Positions 26,053 to 37,580 of a DNA stretch of 64,000 nucleotides are shown one piece after another; within the stretch, counting starts at the first letter, position 1; each line of letters opens with the position of its first letter. This DNA is from Peromyscus leucopus. Lineage: Eukaryota; Chordata; Mammalia; Rodentia; Cricetidae. The stretch lies in the NCBI RefSeq assembly GCF_004664715.2, contig NC_051086.1:72195486-72259485 (forward strand), written 5' to 3'. The position numbers and the translations under genes are program-made. Under the pieces are notes generated by a model. That model ran no database searches and was not told the DNA's origin. It was given only the letters and a program-made list of their open reading frames with translations.

Positions 26053-26189
26053 AAAAATCTGAACCTTTGCTGGCTTTCTCTAACTGCAGGCTTAAAAAAC
26101 CAAAACTGGTTTTAAAAATATTTTTCCTAGTTATAGGAGCAAACAATTGGCAATTCTTAAATTTATTTATGCTGTCTCATTTATCCCAC

Positions 26190-26290
26190 ACAACTCCATT
26201 ATTCTCATTTTTAAGAGCAGAATCAAAATTTGCACACCTTCCTAGGACCACAGAGTTAGTGCAGAGCTAAGTTCCAAACTAGATCCTAGA
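26190..26290 (-). repeat. MIR fragment
   Basis: 'actccattattctcattttt' followed by 'ggaccacagagttagtgca' matches the reverse MIR layout. Confidence 0.4.
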
Positions 26291-26570
26291 GTTCAAAGCT
26301 CCCCACAAACCCACGACTCATCTGCTACAGCTCAGGCACCTGTCTACACCCTAATCAGACTGAAGCTTCGCCCAAGTCACACATGTTTACACACACACGC
26401 ACACGTATACACTTTCTTTTGTATTTCTCAAGTATTACATAATAAATATATAAGATAGTGGACCATGGCACATGTATCATCTTAGGCAGACAAGAGTCTG
26501 CCAAACTTGCCATTGGACAGTGCCCTTCCTAACAGCTCCTAATTCACATGTATGTAATATTCCATGTACT

Positions 26571-26770
26571 AGACACCACGCTGAGCATGTATTATGTTAA
26601 CTCAGTTCATCATCCCCACAACCCTGTGAAGGCACCAGGATTCTGTCAGCTTCACAAATGACAAAACTGAGCACAGAATCCATTGGACAATGTGCTTGAG
26701 GCTGCACAGATGGTACTTGGCAGAGCAAGGATTCGAACTCAAGAAGTTCAGAAATCCAGGAAGCAGTTAC
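26571..26770 (-). repeat. MIR SINE
   Basis: 'cccacaaccctgtgaaggc', 'acaaatgacaaaactgagca' and 'gcagagcaaggattcgaac' are in reverse MIR order. Confidence 0.6.
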
Positions 26771-28381
26771 ACCTCAACAGGAAGTGACACAGACAGTAAA
26801 GCCCATGACTTAGAAAGCACGGGGTCTAGGGATGGAGAGCATACAGCTTATATGCTTATATGCAGGATACTCACTTCCCATGTTCTCAGGTCCCAACCTG
26901 TACAACTCAGGGTCATTCACAGGGTACTTTCATGTCTCTGTCCAGAAGAACTATTTACTCTATTTTATCTCTTCTGCCAATAAGCAAGACAAGAGCACAG
27001 AAGGTCAGAGGACCCTCTGGACAGCTCTTTAGAGTCCCCGCACACAGGGACACGTCTGAGGATGCTTACGTTCCAACCAATATGTGCTTTGCCCAGCACT
27101 TGGGGGGTTTTGTCTGCCCAGCCCTGAAAGTTCTGAAAAGGACTCATTTCCCATAAACTCAACTACGGCTTCTCTTAGGAGGCCAGGTGGTCCCCGCAGC
27201 CTGCCTCTATCTCAGAGGGTCATGATGAAGAGAGGCAGCCAGGAGAGCTGATGCTGGGAAGGCACGGACACCGAGAAAATAAGATGACAGGGCGATAAGG
27301 ACGATCACGACATGCTAGGGTGACATCATGCCAAACACAGGCTTCACAGAGTGCCTGCACTCCTATGGACTTGGATTAAATTCTGCTGGTGAGTGCAGCA
27401 GAAAAACACATAACAAGATCCATCCCCCGCAACGCCAGCCAGCTCTACATGTGCCTGAATACAGCGAAAACCCATTTTGAACAAGGACATGGGACGTGAA
27501 GGGATGGTAACCTGCCCACCATGTACTGCAAGAGAAACACATGACTGGATCCAAGGATTTTTATTTCCAAAGATGCTCTGTCATCGTCTACTTTAGCGCC
27601 CTATCCTATTAGTATAAGGAAACAAGCCCTGAACCCGGCTCCCTGGTGAAAAAATGCAAAATGTGTATAATTAAAATTATACTTGTGAAATTCAAACACA
27701 TTTTAATTTCCTAAGGGCCCCCTAATCAAGTCAGAAGTTCTCACTAAAGCCAATTATCTGCTTTGAAAACAGATGAGGAAACATATACACTGAGCAGTCT
27801 TAGGGGGATGCTCAGCCCAAGGTCCAACAGCCTTATTTGATCCCCTTCCCCCGGGTGGATGGGACGAGATAGGAACCGGCTGGCTTCTCCCAAACATTAT
27901 CTTATGTGTGTGTGAAACCCTCTTGTTTGCCTCTGGCTATAAAAATGATACATTTGGGAGCTGGCCCCGAGGGAACAGGGTTGAAAGGTGTGAAAACAGG
28001 CTAATATGCACCATGTTTCCATCAGCCCCACCCAGGTGCTAGCAAGCTCCGATCTCCAGGAGCTTCTAGCAGATTTTCCAATGCTTGCCTGTCGCTCTGA
28101 ACAATATGATCCCAGTGTCACAGTGAAGGAGACCTTCTGAAACAAAGCCGGGGACGCTGAGGGCCTGCCCACAAAGTCAGCATCCCCAAAGCCTCTCCCC
28201 GGATTCCCAGGGGAGCGAGCCACCTACGAAGCTGCAGTTCTTCTCAAGTAGTGGGAAATTCTCCCTCCAAACTGAACGTGGAAATTGCAGGACTCTCCAA
28301 GACACTAAATTATTTAAAAGGCACGTGTTGCAACAACCTATTCATATCACCAGTGTGAAGTGTTATCAGAAAAAAATCCTT
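26771..28381. other. unique intronic sequence
   Basis: No gene is recognised. The repeat-free AT-rich part at 27545-27830 is listed as a candidate conserved block. Confidence 0.4.
27545..27830. promoter_or_regulatory. candidate conserved noncoding block
   Basis: AT-rich and repeat-free, including 'gtataattaaaattatactt' and 'gccaattatctgctttgaaa'. The call rests on composition only. Confidence 0.3.
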
Positions 28382-28551
28382 TTCTTTTGGTTTTTCCAGA
28401 CAGGGTTTCTCGGTGTAACAGCTCTTGGCTCTTGGCTCTCCTAGAACTCACTTTGTAGACCAGGCTGCCCTCGAACTCACAGAGATCCACCTACCTCTGC
28501 CACCGCCGCCCGAGTGCTGGGATTAAAGGTGTGCGCTACCATGCCTGGTGG
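28382..28551 (-). repeat. B1 SINE with small insertions
   Basis: 'ccagacagggtttctcggtg' and 'agtgctgggattaaaggtg' are intact. A 'ctcttgg' duplication and an extra 'ccaccgccgcc' interrupt the normal body. Confidence 0.9.
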
Positions 28552-28741
28552 CTCACGGGTTTTCTTCTCTTCCCCTGGCTGGAATCCATCTCAGAAATAA
28601 AAATACGGGCTTTTCATACTCCCCCTTTCGGTGTGCCAACAGTGTCCAGCTCTATGATGTTGACCTCACGCATCACCCATCCTGGTTCCAGCAGGTGCCC
28701 ACAGAGTAGAACAAAACAGCACCTGCTTTAAAATTTGACTT

Positions 28742-28932
28742 CTGGGCTGAATAGACGGCTCGGAAGGGAAGGCGCTCACTGCCAAGCCTGCTAAAGCTGG
28801 GTTTCAGCCCAGACACTCGCATGGCGGAAAGAGAGAAATAATTCTTGCAAGCTGTCCTCTGACCTCCCCGTATATGCCACGGTGCGTTGAGTGTGCACAC
28901 TCAGGTGCACACTTTCACACACATAAATACCA
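28742..28932 (+). repeat. B3 SINE
   Basis: 'gggctgaatagacggctcgg', 'actgccaagcctgctaaag', 'gcatggcggaaagagagaaa' and 'aagctgtcctctgacctcc' follow B3 order. It ends in a 'cacacataaata' tail. Confidence 0.85.
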
Positions 28933-31900
28933 TTTTTATCTATTTTTAACTTCAAACTTGACTGTGCAAGCCACTGGAAATAGGGGGGCACCAACACAGC
29001 CAATCTGGGCGCAAGGCACTGCAACACACTCTCAGGTGCAAAGAGGAGGAAACAAAAAATGCACGCATGTGTACACACGGGGACAGGCACACATGCATGC
29101 ACACATGCATGCACACAAAAGCGTGTGACACATTAGCTGGGAACCAATCATGGGAACCGGGACTTGGCTGGTTCCTGGCCTCCCTCCCACCAGAGTGGTC
29201 ACCTCATTAATGTCACTCAGCGTCCCATTTGCTACACTGTGTCTTTCTGCACTCCGCTCACTCCATAGGCAGGCCAGATGCTCCCTTCCATTGTAAACTT
29301 CTGTTCTCTGGGAAACTATCAAAAGCTTTGGTTGGAAGAAAAGGGAGAAAAAAATCTCTTACAGAGCTTCCCATCTCACTCAGCCCCCTCCTCTAGTGGC
29401 TTCTCTTTGGTGCTTTATTCAACATCACTACACACACAAATCATGCTCTGAAAGTCGTTTACAGTATGTCATCTTAGGGTTTAAAAAAAAGAAAGAAAGA
29501 AAGAAAGAAAAGAGCGTGGTGGCCGTGTATGTGTTCGCAATTGCGCAAAGAGAATAATTCATTTCGGCGGAGGCTATGGAAGAAGCCCTGAATGCATTCC
29601 TACACCGTTTCCTGCCCTTCAAAACAATAAAAATGTAAAAAACTCAGATGAAGCAGGCCCAGAGGTGGCAGGAACGACAATCTCTTGACCCCCAAGGAAT
29701 TTATTCTCCAGCATCTTCCGAAGCACTGTCCCCAGAATGCATCATCAGGACCATTTTATTAGATTTTTCAAAACCCTTGAAATTGTCACATAATTGAAAC
29801 AGAAACAGCAATTTAGAGCTCTGAATGGATTTCTTAAAAGACGACTCTGTGCTCGCCCGGCGCCCCCCCCTCCCCGCCTCCCACGGCTGCTCTTGCCCCA
29901 ACCTAAATGCAAGCCCCTTGCACACAAAACCCTATTTATCTTTTAAATCCTCCCCTACCATAAAAGTTACACATTCCCCTAATGCCATAGATTTCAGGAC
30001 ATTTGGGAGAAACATCCCAGACAACCGGCTAAAAAAAGAATCCATTAGCATTAACTTGCCTGTCACAGCCAGTGACAAATAAATGAACGTGGTGCTTTCA
30101 GATCAGTCATGGTGGAACTACCCCAGGCAGATAAAGACCAGCCCTGGGAGAGAGAAGGCTCTGGAGGAGACCTCTCTCACAGTGGGGTCTCCAGCTCTTC
30201 CCTAGCTGCAGCCCAGGACGTTCCTCTCAAAAGCAGCAAAAACACAGGCATCCTACACAGAGAGGGAAATGAATTCCTCACGCCCACTGAGCACTGCCAA
30301 GATAAAAGGTGCGTGCATGCTATCTTGCCCTGAAAGCCAGGACCCCTGAGCCGGGAGAACGGCTGACACCAAGCTTCACATCTCAGTGTGCTAGGCCCAC
30401 ATAAAGGGCAACCTCGCCAAGCCATCTGCAGGCTGCTGGATATAGTCTTCTTATGGTATGGTCAGTGCCATCTCTGGGGACAGAGACAGGTAACCATGCT
30501 TCCGTTGTACCCACCATGTGCCCCCAGAGGCATCACCTCATTTCATCCCCCTTAACAAGTCTCCGATGGGTTACTATATAGATGGTCCCATTTCACAGAA
30601 AAAAAAAAAAATTGAGGCATACATAAAATTGTAAGTAAAGTGTCATTTCACTGTGCTAAACAGGTTCTCAGACATAAAAAAATAATGGAAAATACCCTGG
30701 AGAGCTTCGTGGATAGACTGTAACAATACCTACCTGCCAGCCTGGGTACTTTAGAATGTTCAGACTAAGTAAAAATAAGTTAAAGTCAACCAGAGGTGTC
30801 CAACCATTTGACACTGAGACATGACACTGTCATCTACAATTATTCTGGGCTGCATTCAGAGTATGGCGCACATAGGTCTCAGGCTGAATGTACCACTCAC
30901 ATCGGATGAAGCGGCGAAAGTTTAGTGTGCAGGGGAATGAGACCTTGGGATTCCCTTGGACTCGGGTCCAAAGGCCAAACCTGATTCCTGCTATTTCTGT
31001 GGCTCCAAAACAGCTGTTTACCTTCACAGGCCTCAGTTGGCCCACCTGCAGAGCGGAGGGTCTATCAAGGATGACAAAAGATCACTGTCACAACTGAACT
31101 AAAGTGTTCGGAACACTGAGACTTGGTACTATGCTGTACATCCTAACTCTATTTTCAAATCAAATTTTTTTCTTTGAGAAGATTCAAAATCTCTGACTAA
31201 AATAAGAAAATACAATAGCCAGGCATACACCCTGGGGGGTGTGGGGGGGCGAGCCTTCCCAGATACTTAGAAGTTTGGCACTATCCTCAAGGAAGAGAGA
31301 ACAGGCAAAAGAGTGCTGTATTTAGCATCCATTACGACAGCTGCTCAGCTGGACCAAACATCCCAGGTAGGTGCTATAGAAGAACAGCGGGGGCGTGGCC
31401 CTAAGACCACACCCACCACCCCTCACACCACACAGGGAAAGCAGACATGGACATTCCCAACATACATGTTCTTCCCTCTAAGTGGCCACCAGGCAAAGGC
31501 GATCACAAGCTGCCATGATGTATGAAGTCACAAGCCCATTGTTCTGAGCAACAGGCAATGGGTGTCACTAGCAACTGGCGACTTCCATGTGGGAAAATGT
31601 CACCTCACTCTCCACATAGGGTGAGGTCATGACCACAGCTTAGACAAGGACAGAGAACAGAACTCTACAATGTGATCTACGCTGTGGTCCCTTGCTAAGA
31701 AAACAGAAGAGGGAGGTAAGAGGTGCAAACATAAGAACGGCAGATTCTCTGTAAGCTGTCACTCACCCCAAAGATCAGAGGGGGTTTCCCCAATAGCCTC
31801 ATACCTAAAGACGGTCTACAGCCCTGAAGAACAATGTGAATTACCCATTAAACATAAGCACCAAGTCCAGTGTGTGACCATCTCCCAGACATGGCACCAA

Positions 31901-32604
31901 CCATATTCTCAATGACCCTGGCTTCTCTGGGGATCCAGAAGATCTCCAAGCATCCCAGGCAGCACCCTTGGGACCCTGGGAGCCTGCACATAGAACAGGT
32001 TTCCAGCCCCTGCCAAAAAAATGCCTGGCTATCAAACCTGACCCCAACATGTGTTACTTTCCAAGCTCAACCCAGACCCCTGCACAATACACACCCTCTG
32101 CCGGCCTTAGAATTCCCACGTTCTTCTTCTACTCGCTCTTCAAGAGCCAGCAGCAAAACACCTCCAGGCTAGAGGTCCCTCCTCCACAGGCTGTCCCCAA
32201 CCTCCTTTACTGTGTAGAACATGTCCTTTCCTGTCACACAGGTCAGTGCTGTGCTCCCAACTTGGAGCAGATGTTACTGACCCCCACAACTGTGTCTCCA
32301 TTATTTTTTCATTCACTCCATTTAAATCCAAGTAGATGATGTACAAAACCTCTTGGAGAGCTAAGAGGTTTGGTTGTTAGCTATAAACAATGCACTGATA
32401 CCTTTGGGGTTATTATCTGGTAGAGACCATAAGGCTTGAAAGTAAACTACTGTAAAGCTCAGAATAAAATACCTTGGTAAATAATCATTGAGCTGCTGAA
32501 AGTGGCAAGTGCCTGTTTCAATGAAGGAATGGCCCCTCCCGACCCCACCATCACTCTGCCTGGCTTTGGAGTTCATTCCTGATAACCTGGGATTTCCTTA
32601 CCTG
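28933..32604. other. unique intronic sequence
   Basis: No gene is recognised. A GAAA run lies at 29486-29513. A C/EBP-like palindrome 'caattgcgcaaag' lies near 29538. Weak MIR-like scraps occur near 30520-30620 and 30990-31060. The block at 29730-30085 is listed separately. Confidence 0.4.
29730..30085. promoter_or_regulatory. candidate conserved noncoding block
   Basis: Repeat-free, with 'aaattgtcacataattgaaa', 'ccattagcattaacttgcc' and 'cagccagtgacaaataaatg'. The call rests on composition only. Confidence 0.3.
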
Positions 32605-32740
32605 TGTGCTCCATTCACACAGCCATGCTGGAATGAAGGTTCTGTGAGTGCAGAGACCCTGTCCTCCTGTCCACACTATGTCCAGAGCCTCCCAGTGGCT
32701 GGCACACACTGGGCACTCCACGGTCAATAAACAAATGAAC
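32605..32740 (+). repeat. L2 LINE 3' end
   Basis: 'gtgagtgcagagaccctgtc', 'gtccagagcctcccagtgg' and 'ctggcacacactgggcact' lead to 'caataaacaaatgaacg', the standard L2 terminal arrangement. Confidence 0.65.
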
Positions 32741-32872
32741 GCCTACCCCAACCTCTAGAGGATGCAGGTGCTTCCATTAGCTGGCCATGGCTGCGAGAAC
32801 CGTAACCGAGGACAAGCTAAAACGCTGGAAATCCAGAGAAAGAATTGAGCTCCATGCCACTTCATTTTAGTC

Positions 32873-32873
<1 letters not shown>

Positions 32874-32916
<43 letters not shown>
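32874..32916. repeat. (CA)n microsatellite
   Basis: About 20 CA units are interrupted once by CG near the end. Confidence 0.95.
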
Positions 32917-32922
<6 letters not shown>

Positions 32923-34410
32923 GCAGGGGTCCCCGAAGAGTATGCTGCCCAGTAACGCTTCATCTGTCTTGGCTTGCAAGCTCAGTATGCTCAGTGGTGT
33001 GTGCATGAAGACGCCACCTAAGGAGGCACCAGAAAGCAGTGTAGTAGGACTGGGCTTCGTGAGGAAGCCGGGACAGCTCAGTCATGGGATGCGTCAGGGA
33101 GAAGGGCGTAAAGTGATGGGATCCTCAAAGGTCTCAGTTCCAAGACCATGGAAGTGGGAAAGATGTGAGATAAGCTGGAAAGAGACCCTCCCACGGATCA
33201 TGAAGGAGACAAAACCCAAGGCCACTGCATTTAAACTGCTCCATGGGCAGAAGGAAGCCCAAGGAAGCACTGAGGTACTCTCAAATCTCCTGCAAAGGAG
33301 AGCCCATGCCAAAGAGAGCAATGAGTAAGGATTACGTGAGCTGGAGTGTGCTGAGGGCTGAGCAGGTATGTTCTTGGGGCCAGCCACTTGCTGTCCCATT
33401 ACGTGATCTCATGTAAATGAACACTCTAAATTCAGTAAGATGGAGAAGAGGGTCACATATCCCTGGTGTATTCCAGGGCTTGCAGCTGAAGAATTTCTAG
33501 CTGTGAAAATCTGAAAGTGGACACTTAGAACATACACTATATCAAGAGGCCCGAAAGATGGGCCCCCAGAATGCCCTGTCCCCTTTCCCTGCTTGGGGAC
33601 AGGAAGGAGGCTCACCTATTTACCAAAAGCCACATTACATGGGACACGGGGACTTTGTCATCCTAGCAGACTAACATGAACAAGGGGATCCCAGCCTAGA
33701 AGAAAAGGCAACATTCAGGGAGAGGACATTTATAGGACAAAGTGTCCCTCCTCCTTGAGCTGACACCTGCTACGGACTTGGAACATGGGAAAGAGCAGGG
33801 CTCTCTGACAAGCAAGAAGCTAAGCCATTAATCCTCCAAGGTCCTCACTGCTGGGGAAAAGGGCTGCAGACACACCACTACATCCTCGCAGGACCAAGAA
33901 AACTTGCCAGGATGGCTGCTTAACCATGGCTGCCGAGATGACAGCTGCAGATCATCCAAGAAGACGAGATGCTGGGTGACCCGAACTCCAGCAGCAAGGG
34001 AAGGCCAGCTGCCGGCATCTCACCCTCCACCCTGGAAAAGCTGCCAAGAAACCACTCCCCAGAACAGGAGGTGTGCACCGGCTGCCACGGCACCCATCTG
34101 GACGCATGCTTCACAGAGAACCTTTCAGGACCCTAAAGCAATGTCAAAGGACAAGACGGGAACAAGAAAATCTGGCTCCTAGCTCAACCCTCCTCAACTT
34201 AACTGTTGTGGTGACTTGTAGGCACCCAACAGAACACGCCTGGGTGGCAGCTGCCTCCAATGAGGAAAAGCCAGGAAGGATTCAACTCAGTTACTGAACA
34301 CTGAGCACCAAAAGCTCCAAGCAGCCAGGGAGCTTTTATTCTGATTAAGATTTTTTTTTCCCCTGAAGTCACTTTACTTTTGCAGTTTTTTGACTCTATT
34401 AAGATAATTC
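32917..34410. other. unique intronic sequence, nothing recognised
   Basis: No repeat family or coding exon could be identified. Confidence 0.4.
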
Positions 34411-34649
34411 TAAGGGTAGGAATACAGTTCAGATAGTAGAGTGGCTGCCTAGCAGGCATGAAGCCCTGGGTTCACTACCCAGTACTCCATAAAACTGGGT
34501 GTGATAGCCTGCAATCTCAGAACTCGGGAGGTAGAGGCAGGAAGATTAAGAGTTCAAGGTCATCATTGGCTACAAAATGATTCTGAGGCTGGTCTGGGAT
34601 ACATAAAACCTTTAACAAACAAATAATAATAATAATAATAATAATAATT
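34411..34649 (+). repeat. B4 SINE (tRNA-like head, B1-like tail) with (AAT)n
   Basis: The head reads 'tagagtggctgcctagcagg' and 'gccctgggttcactacccag'. It is followed by B1-like 'gaggtagaggcaggaagatt'. The copy ends in about nine AAT units (34624-34649). Confidence 0.75.
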
Positions 34650-34764
34650 CTATAATGCTATCAGCAGACACGTGCTGGGTGCCACTTGACCATACACAGC
34701 TCCCAAGGGACAATCTGTATTCATTTCCAAAATAACACAGTAAGGAGCATGAATTTTTTTTAAG

Positions 34765-34905
34765 AGAAGGAAATTGAGGCTTGATGGGATTTCAGTGGTA
34801 TGTCCACAGTCCCCCAGCTGTCACTGAAGGCAACTGGAAACAGGCTGAACAAATGACAGCTCTAGATCTCTCTCCACCAGCAGTTAAGGTCTCTGCCTCT
34901 CGAGT
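34765..34905 (-). repeat. MIR fragment
   Basis: 'aaggaaattgaggcttgatg' followed by 'cacagtcccccagctgtc' matches reverse MIR. Confidence 0.45.
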
Positions 34906-34975
34906 TTCAGGACACAGTGACCACACTCATGAATCAAAACAGCGCATGCTCCCTGCTGAGAAGTCCTTTTTTTTG

Positions 34976-35005
34976 TTTAAAGTTTTTTAATGGTTGTGTG
35001 TGTGA

Positions 35006-35043
<38 letters not shown>

Positions 35044-35172
35044 ACGTGTGTGCAAGTACCTACAGAGATCAGAGGACAGTGTCTGACTCCCCGACATGGG
35101 TGCTGGAAACAGAACTTGGGTCCTCTCCAGGAGCAGCAAAGGCTCTTCCCTGCTGAGCCATCTCTCCAGACC
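34976..35172 (-). repeat. B2/B3-type SINE containing a (TG)n expansion
   Basis: 'gatcagaggacagtgtctg', 'gacatgggtgctggaaacag' and 'ctgctgagccatctctccag' are reverse landmarks. The tail has grown into about 16 TG units at 35009-35041. Confidence 0.85.
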
Positions 35173-35241
35173 CACATGTAACGTATTTTTATGTCTGTGC
35201 AATGTTTATGTTTTGATGTGTCCATTAAAAAAAGTGAAGTC

Positions 35242-35414
35242 AGCCGGGCGGTGGTGGCGCACGCCTTTAATCCCAGCACTCGGGAGGCAGAGCCAGGCGG
35301 ATCTCTGTGAGTTCGAGGCCAGCCTGGGCTACCAAGTGAGTTCCAGGAAAGGCGCAAAGCTACACAGAGAAACCCTGTCTCGAAAAACCAAAAAAAAAAA
35401 AAAAAAAAAAAAAA
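35242..35414 (+). repeat. young B1 SINE with long poly(A) and TSD
   Basis: Nearly consensus-like: 'gccgggcggtggtggcgcac', 'ggaggcagagccaggcggat' and 'ggaaaggcgcaaagctacac'. A pure A tail of about 27 nt and a perfect 12-bp duplication AAAGTGAAGTCA (35231-35242 and 35415-35426) mark it as recent. Confidence 0.95.
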
Positions 35415-35503
35415 AAAGTGAAGTCAACTTGAATACAGTAACTGGAGAAAGTGGAGATTGTGCTTTTGGGTTTTTGTTTGGTTTTTTTGCTTGCTTGCTT
35501 TTT

Positions 35504-35504
<1 letters not shown>

Positions 35505-35534
<30 letters not shown>

Positions 35535-35670
35535 GAAACAAGGTTTCTCAGTGTAGCCCTAGCTGTCCTACAGCTCACTCTGTAGCCCAGGCTGGCCTCG
35601 AACTCACAGAGATCCGCCTGCCTCTGCCTCCTGAGTGCTGGGATTAAAGGTGTGCGCCATCACCGGCCAG
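35505..35670 (-). repeat. B1 SINE with long poly(T)
   Basis: About 28 T precede 'gaaacaaggtttctcagtg'. The body continues to 'gtgctgggattaaaggtgtg' and 'ccatcaccggcc'. Confidence 0.93.
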
Positions 35671-35869
35671 CAGGAAACAGTGTTCTTATACCCAAGGACA
35701 ATTAGGACAGATGGTGAGTCACACCCAGGCTCCACTCTTGCCCTTAGCTGCTAAGGAGTCTGTTGGTTCCTCCACAAAAGAAAAAGAAGCCACAGGCTGG
35801 AACAAAACTCTCCCAGGCAGCTGACACTTGGACCCAAAGGAGACACAAAAAGGACCCGGCATGATTGAT

Positions 35870-36300
35870 CTCTGTCAGCCTCTGGTCTGTTGCAGCTTCA
35901 AATTAAGTCATCTTTTTAGAGTATCGTGACCATTTTAATTTTTAAAAAGATGGAGGTGGGGCAGAATCCTCTTACGTATTTTACAAAATGAAATGCCCCC
36001 AGTGAAATAGGCAGACACAGACCGATCCCATCTCTTCCTTATGAAAATGTAACTTTGCTAATGAATGGCCACTGGCCTCCAAAGTGGTCCCTAGACACGC
36101 TAATAAGCCCTGTGAACATTCGCATCACAAAGGGTGAGACGGGTGAGCTGCAGGACTCCACAGCCTGCCTTCGTTGCTCATTAAAATTCTGGACAAAACA
36201 GATTTTTATTTATACGAGACATTAAAGAATATTATGACAGTACTCGTATGAAATCCGTTCTTCACTGCCACAGATTTTCTTTGGTCTCAAGTTACAGCTT
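35870..36300. promoter_or_regulatory. candidate conserved noncoding block
   Basis: A repeat-free block directly next to a SINE cluster, rich in ATTA/TAAT words ('caaattaagtcatctttt', 'ggacaaaacagatttttatt', 'cattaaagaatattatgac'). This is the most convincing of the candidate blocks by eye. It carries no open frame or splice pattern that would make it an exon. Confidence 0.4.
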
Positions 36301-36954
36301 CTTTCCACCGTCTTGTTTAACACCTCCTCGGAATATTTCTCTGGCAACCGTTAGCAGGGAGGGGTGGCCAGGAGCAGAGACATGAGTTTTAACTGAAACA
36401 CAAGCCGACACATCGTTGACAAACACCTCACCCAGTCCACACAGAGGGGTACAGTCTGCCCTGTCACCATGACCCCCACAGAGACAGACACACACAAGTT
36501 TTATGAAAGGAGGCTAAAACATAAATACGGCTTCACTCAAAGTTCTAGACTTTTGCCAGCCGGGAGGAGTGCCGTCCCCAACAGTCACCTTGGTCTGGAA
36601 CCCTGACAGCCAGGCTTAGTTCTGTGGGAAAATAACCAAACAGAGCAAGTCCTTTGCCTACCCTATTCCAGATCCCAGCCATGACCCATCTGCACCTCCA
36701 CAACTTTCTGCCTACCTGGGTTGAGCAACCCCAGAAGCACCTGAAAGGATACCCCAAGGGGTCAGTTAGAGAACACTAGTGTCCCACAATTAGATGACAT
36801 CACAAGGGGAGGAGAATGACCGGAACCCAAGGACCTGGAACTTCACTAAGAATGACTTTGGTTCTGCTCTCCATGGTCTGCTGACCTCAGAGAGCCATGT
36901 CCCCTCGCTTCTGACAGGGAGGCAATGCCCAGTGGTACCCCAACGGGACCACAC

Positions 36955-37110
36955 ACTGGTCAAGGGTCTAACTATAGAGGCAGATTGCCTAGGTGTATGT
37001 CTTTATATCAGTCACTACTCAACCCTTCAATGTTTCAGCTGCCTCATCTGTCCAACAGAGGTGACACATCGCCCCCTCACAAAGTGCCTGGTACACACAT
37101 TCAATTAATA
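36955..37110 (+). repeat. MIR SINE
   Basis: 'cactactcaacccttcaatg', 'cagctgcctcatctgtccaa' and 'gtgcctggtacacacattca' are in MIR order, ending 'attaatattatc'. Confidence 0.65.
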
Positions 37111-37239
37111 TTATCACTCCATCTCTCTGAGAACTAGTGTGAGGCCCTCCCATAAATAACAGTTAAGAGGCAGGAAGGTTGCAAGTTCAAGGCCTCTTTC
37201 AAAAATCATCAGTAATAACAGTGGATCCGACTTTGGCAC

Positions 37240-37580
37240 CGCCATGTATCAGACCTTCCAGAAGCATGTTTATTTCACCTACAGGAAACTATGAGAAAAG
37301 GAAGCAAGTTCAGGGAAGCTAAGTGATTTGGCCAAGTTCACAACAGTTAATGACTGGCACAGCTGGCATCTGAAGCCAGGTGGTCCAGCTTGCAAACAAC
37401 CGCCATCCTAATGATGATTAAACCAGCAATAATAACGGTGACGATGATACGCTGTGAGGCCCTCGCCAGACCAGCTTTCATTTTTCACAAAACCTTTGTG
37501 AAGGAGCTGCTATCCACTCCAGGTTCAGAGACGAAGAAACTGAGGCAGAGTTGGGATTCAGATGTGGATAAAGGATAACA
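37240..37580 (-). repeat. two MIR-like fragments
   Basis: 'gtgatttggccaagttcaca' with 'catctgaagccaggtggtcc' (37300-37385), and 'gacgaagaaactgaggcag' (37530-37550), match the reverse MIR core. The second may be a separate insertion. Confidence 0.5.
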
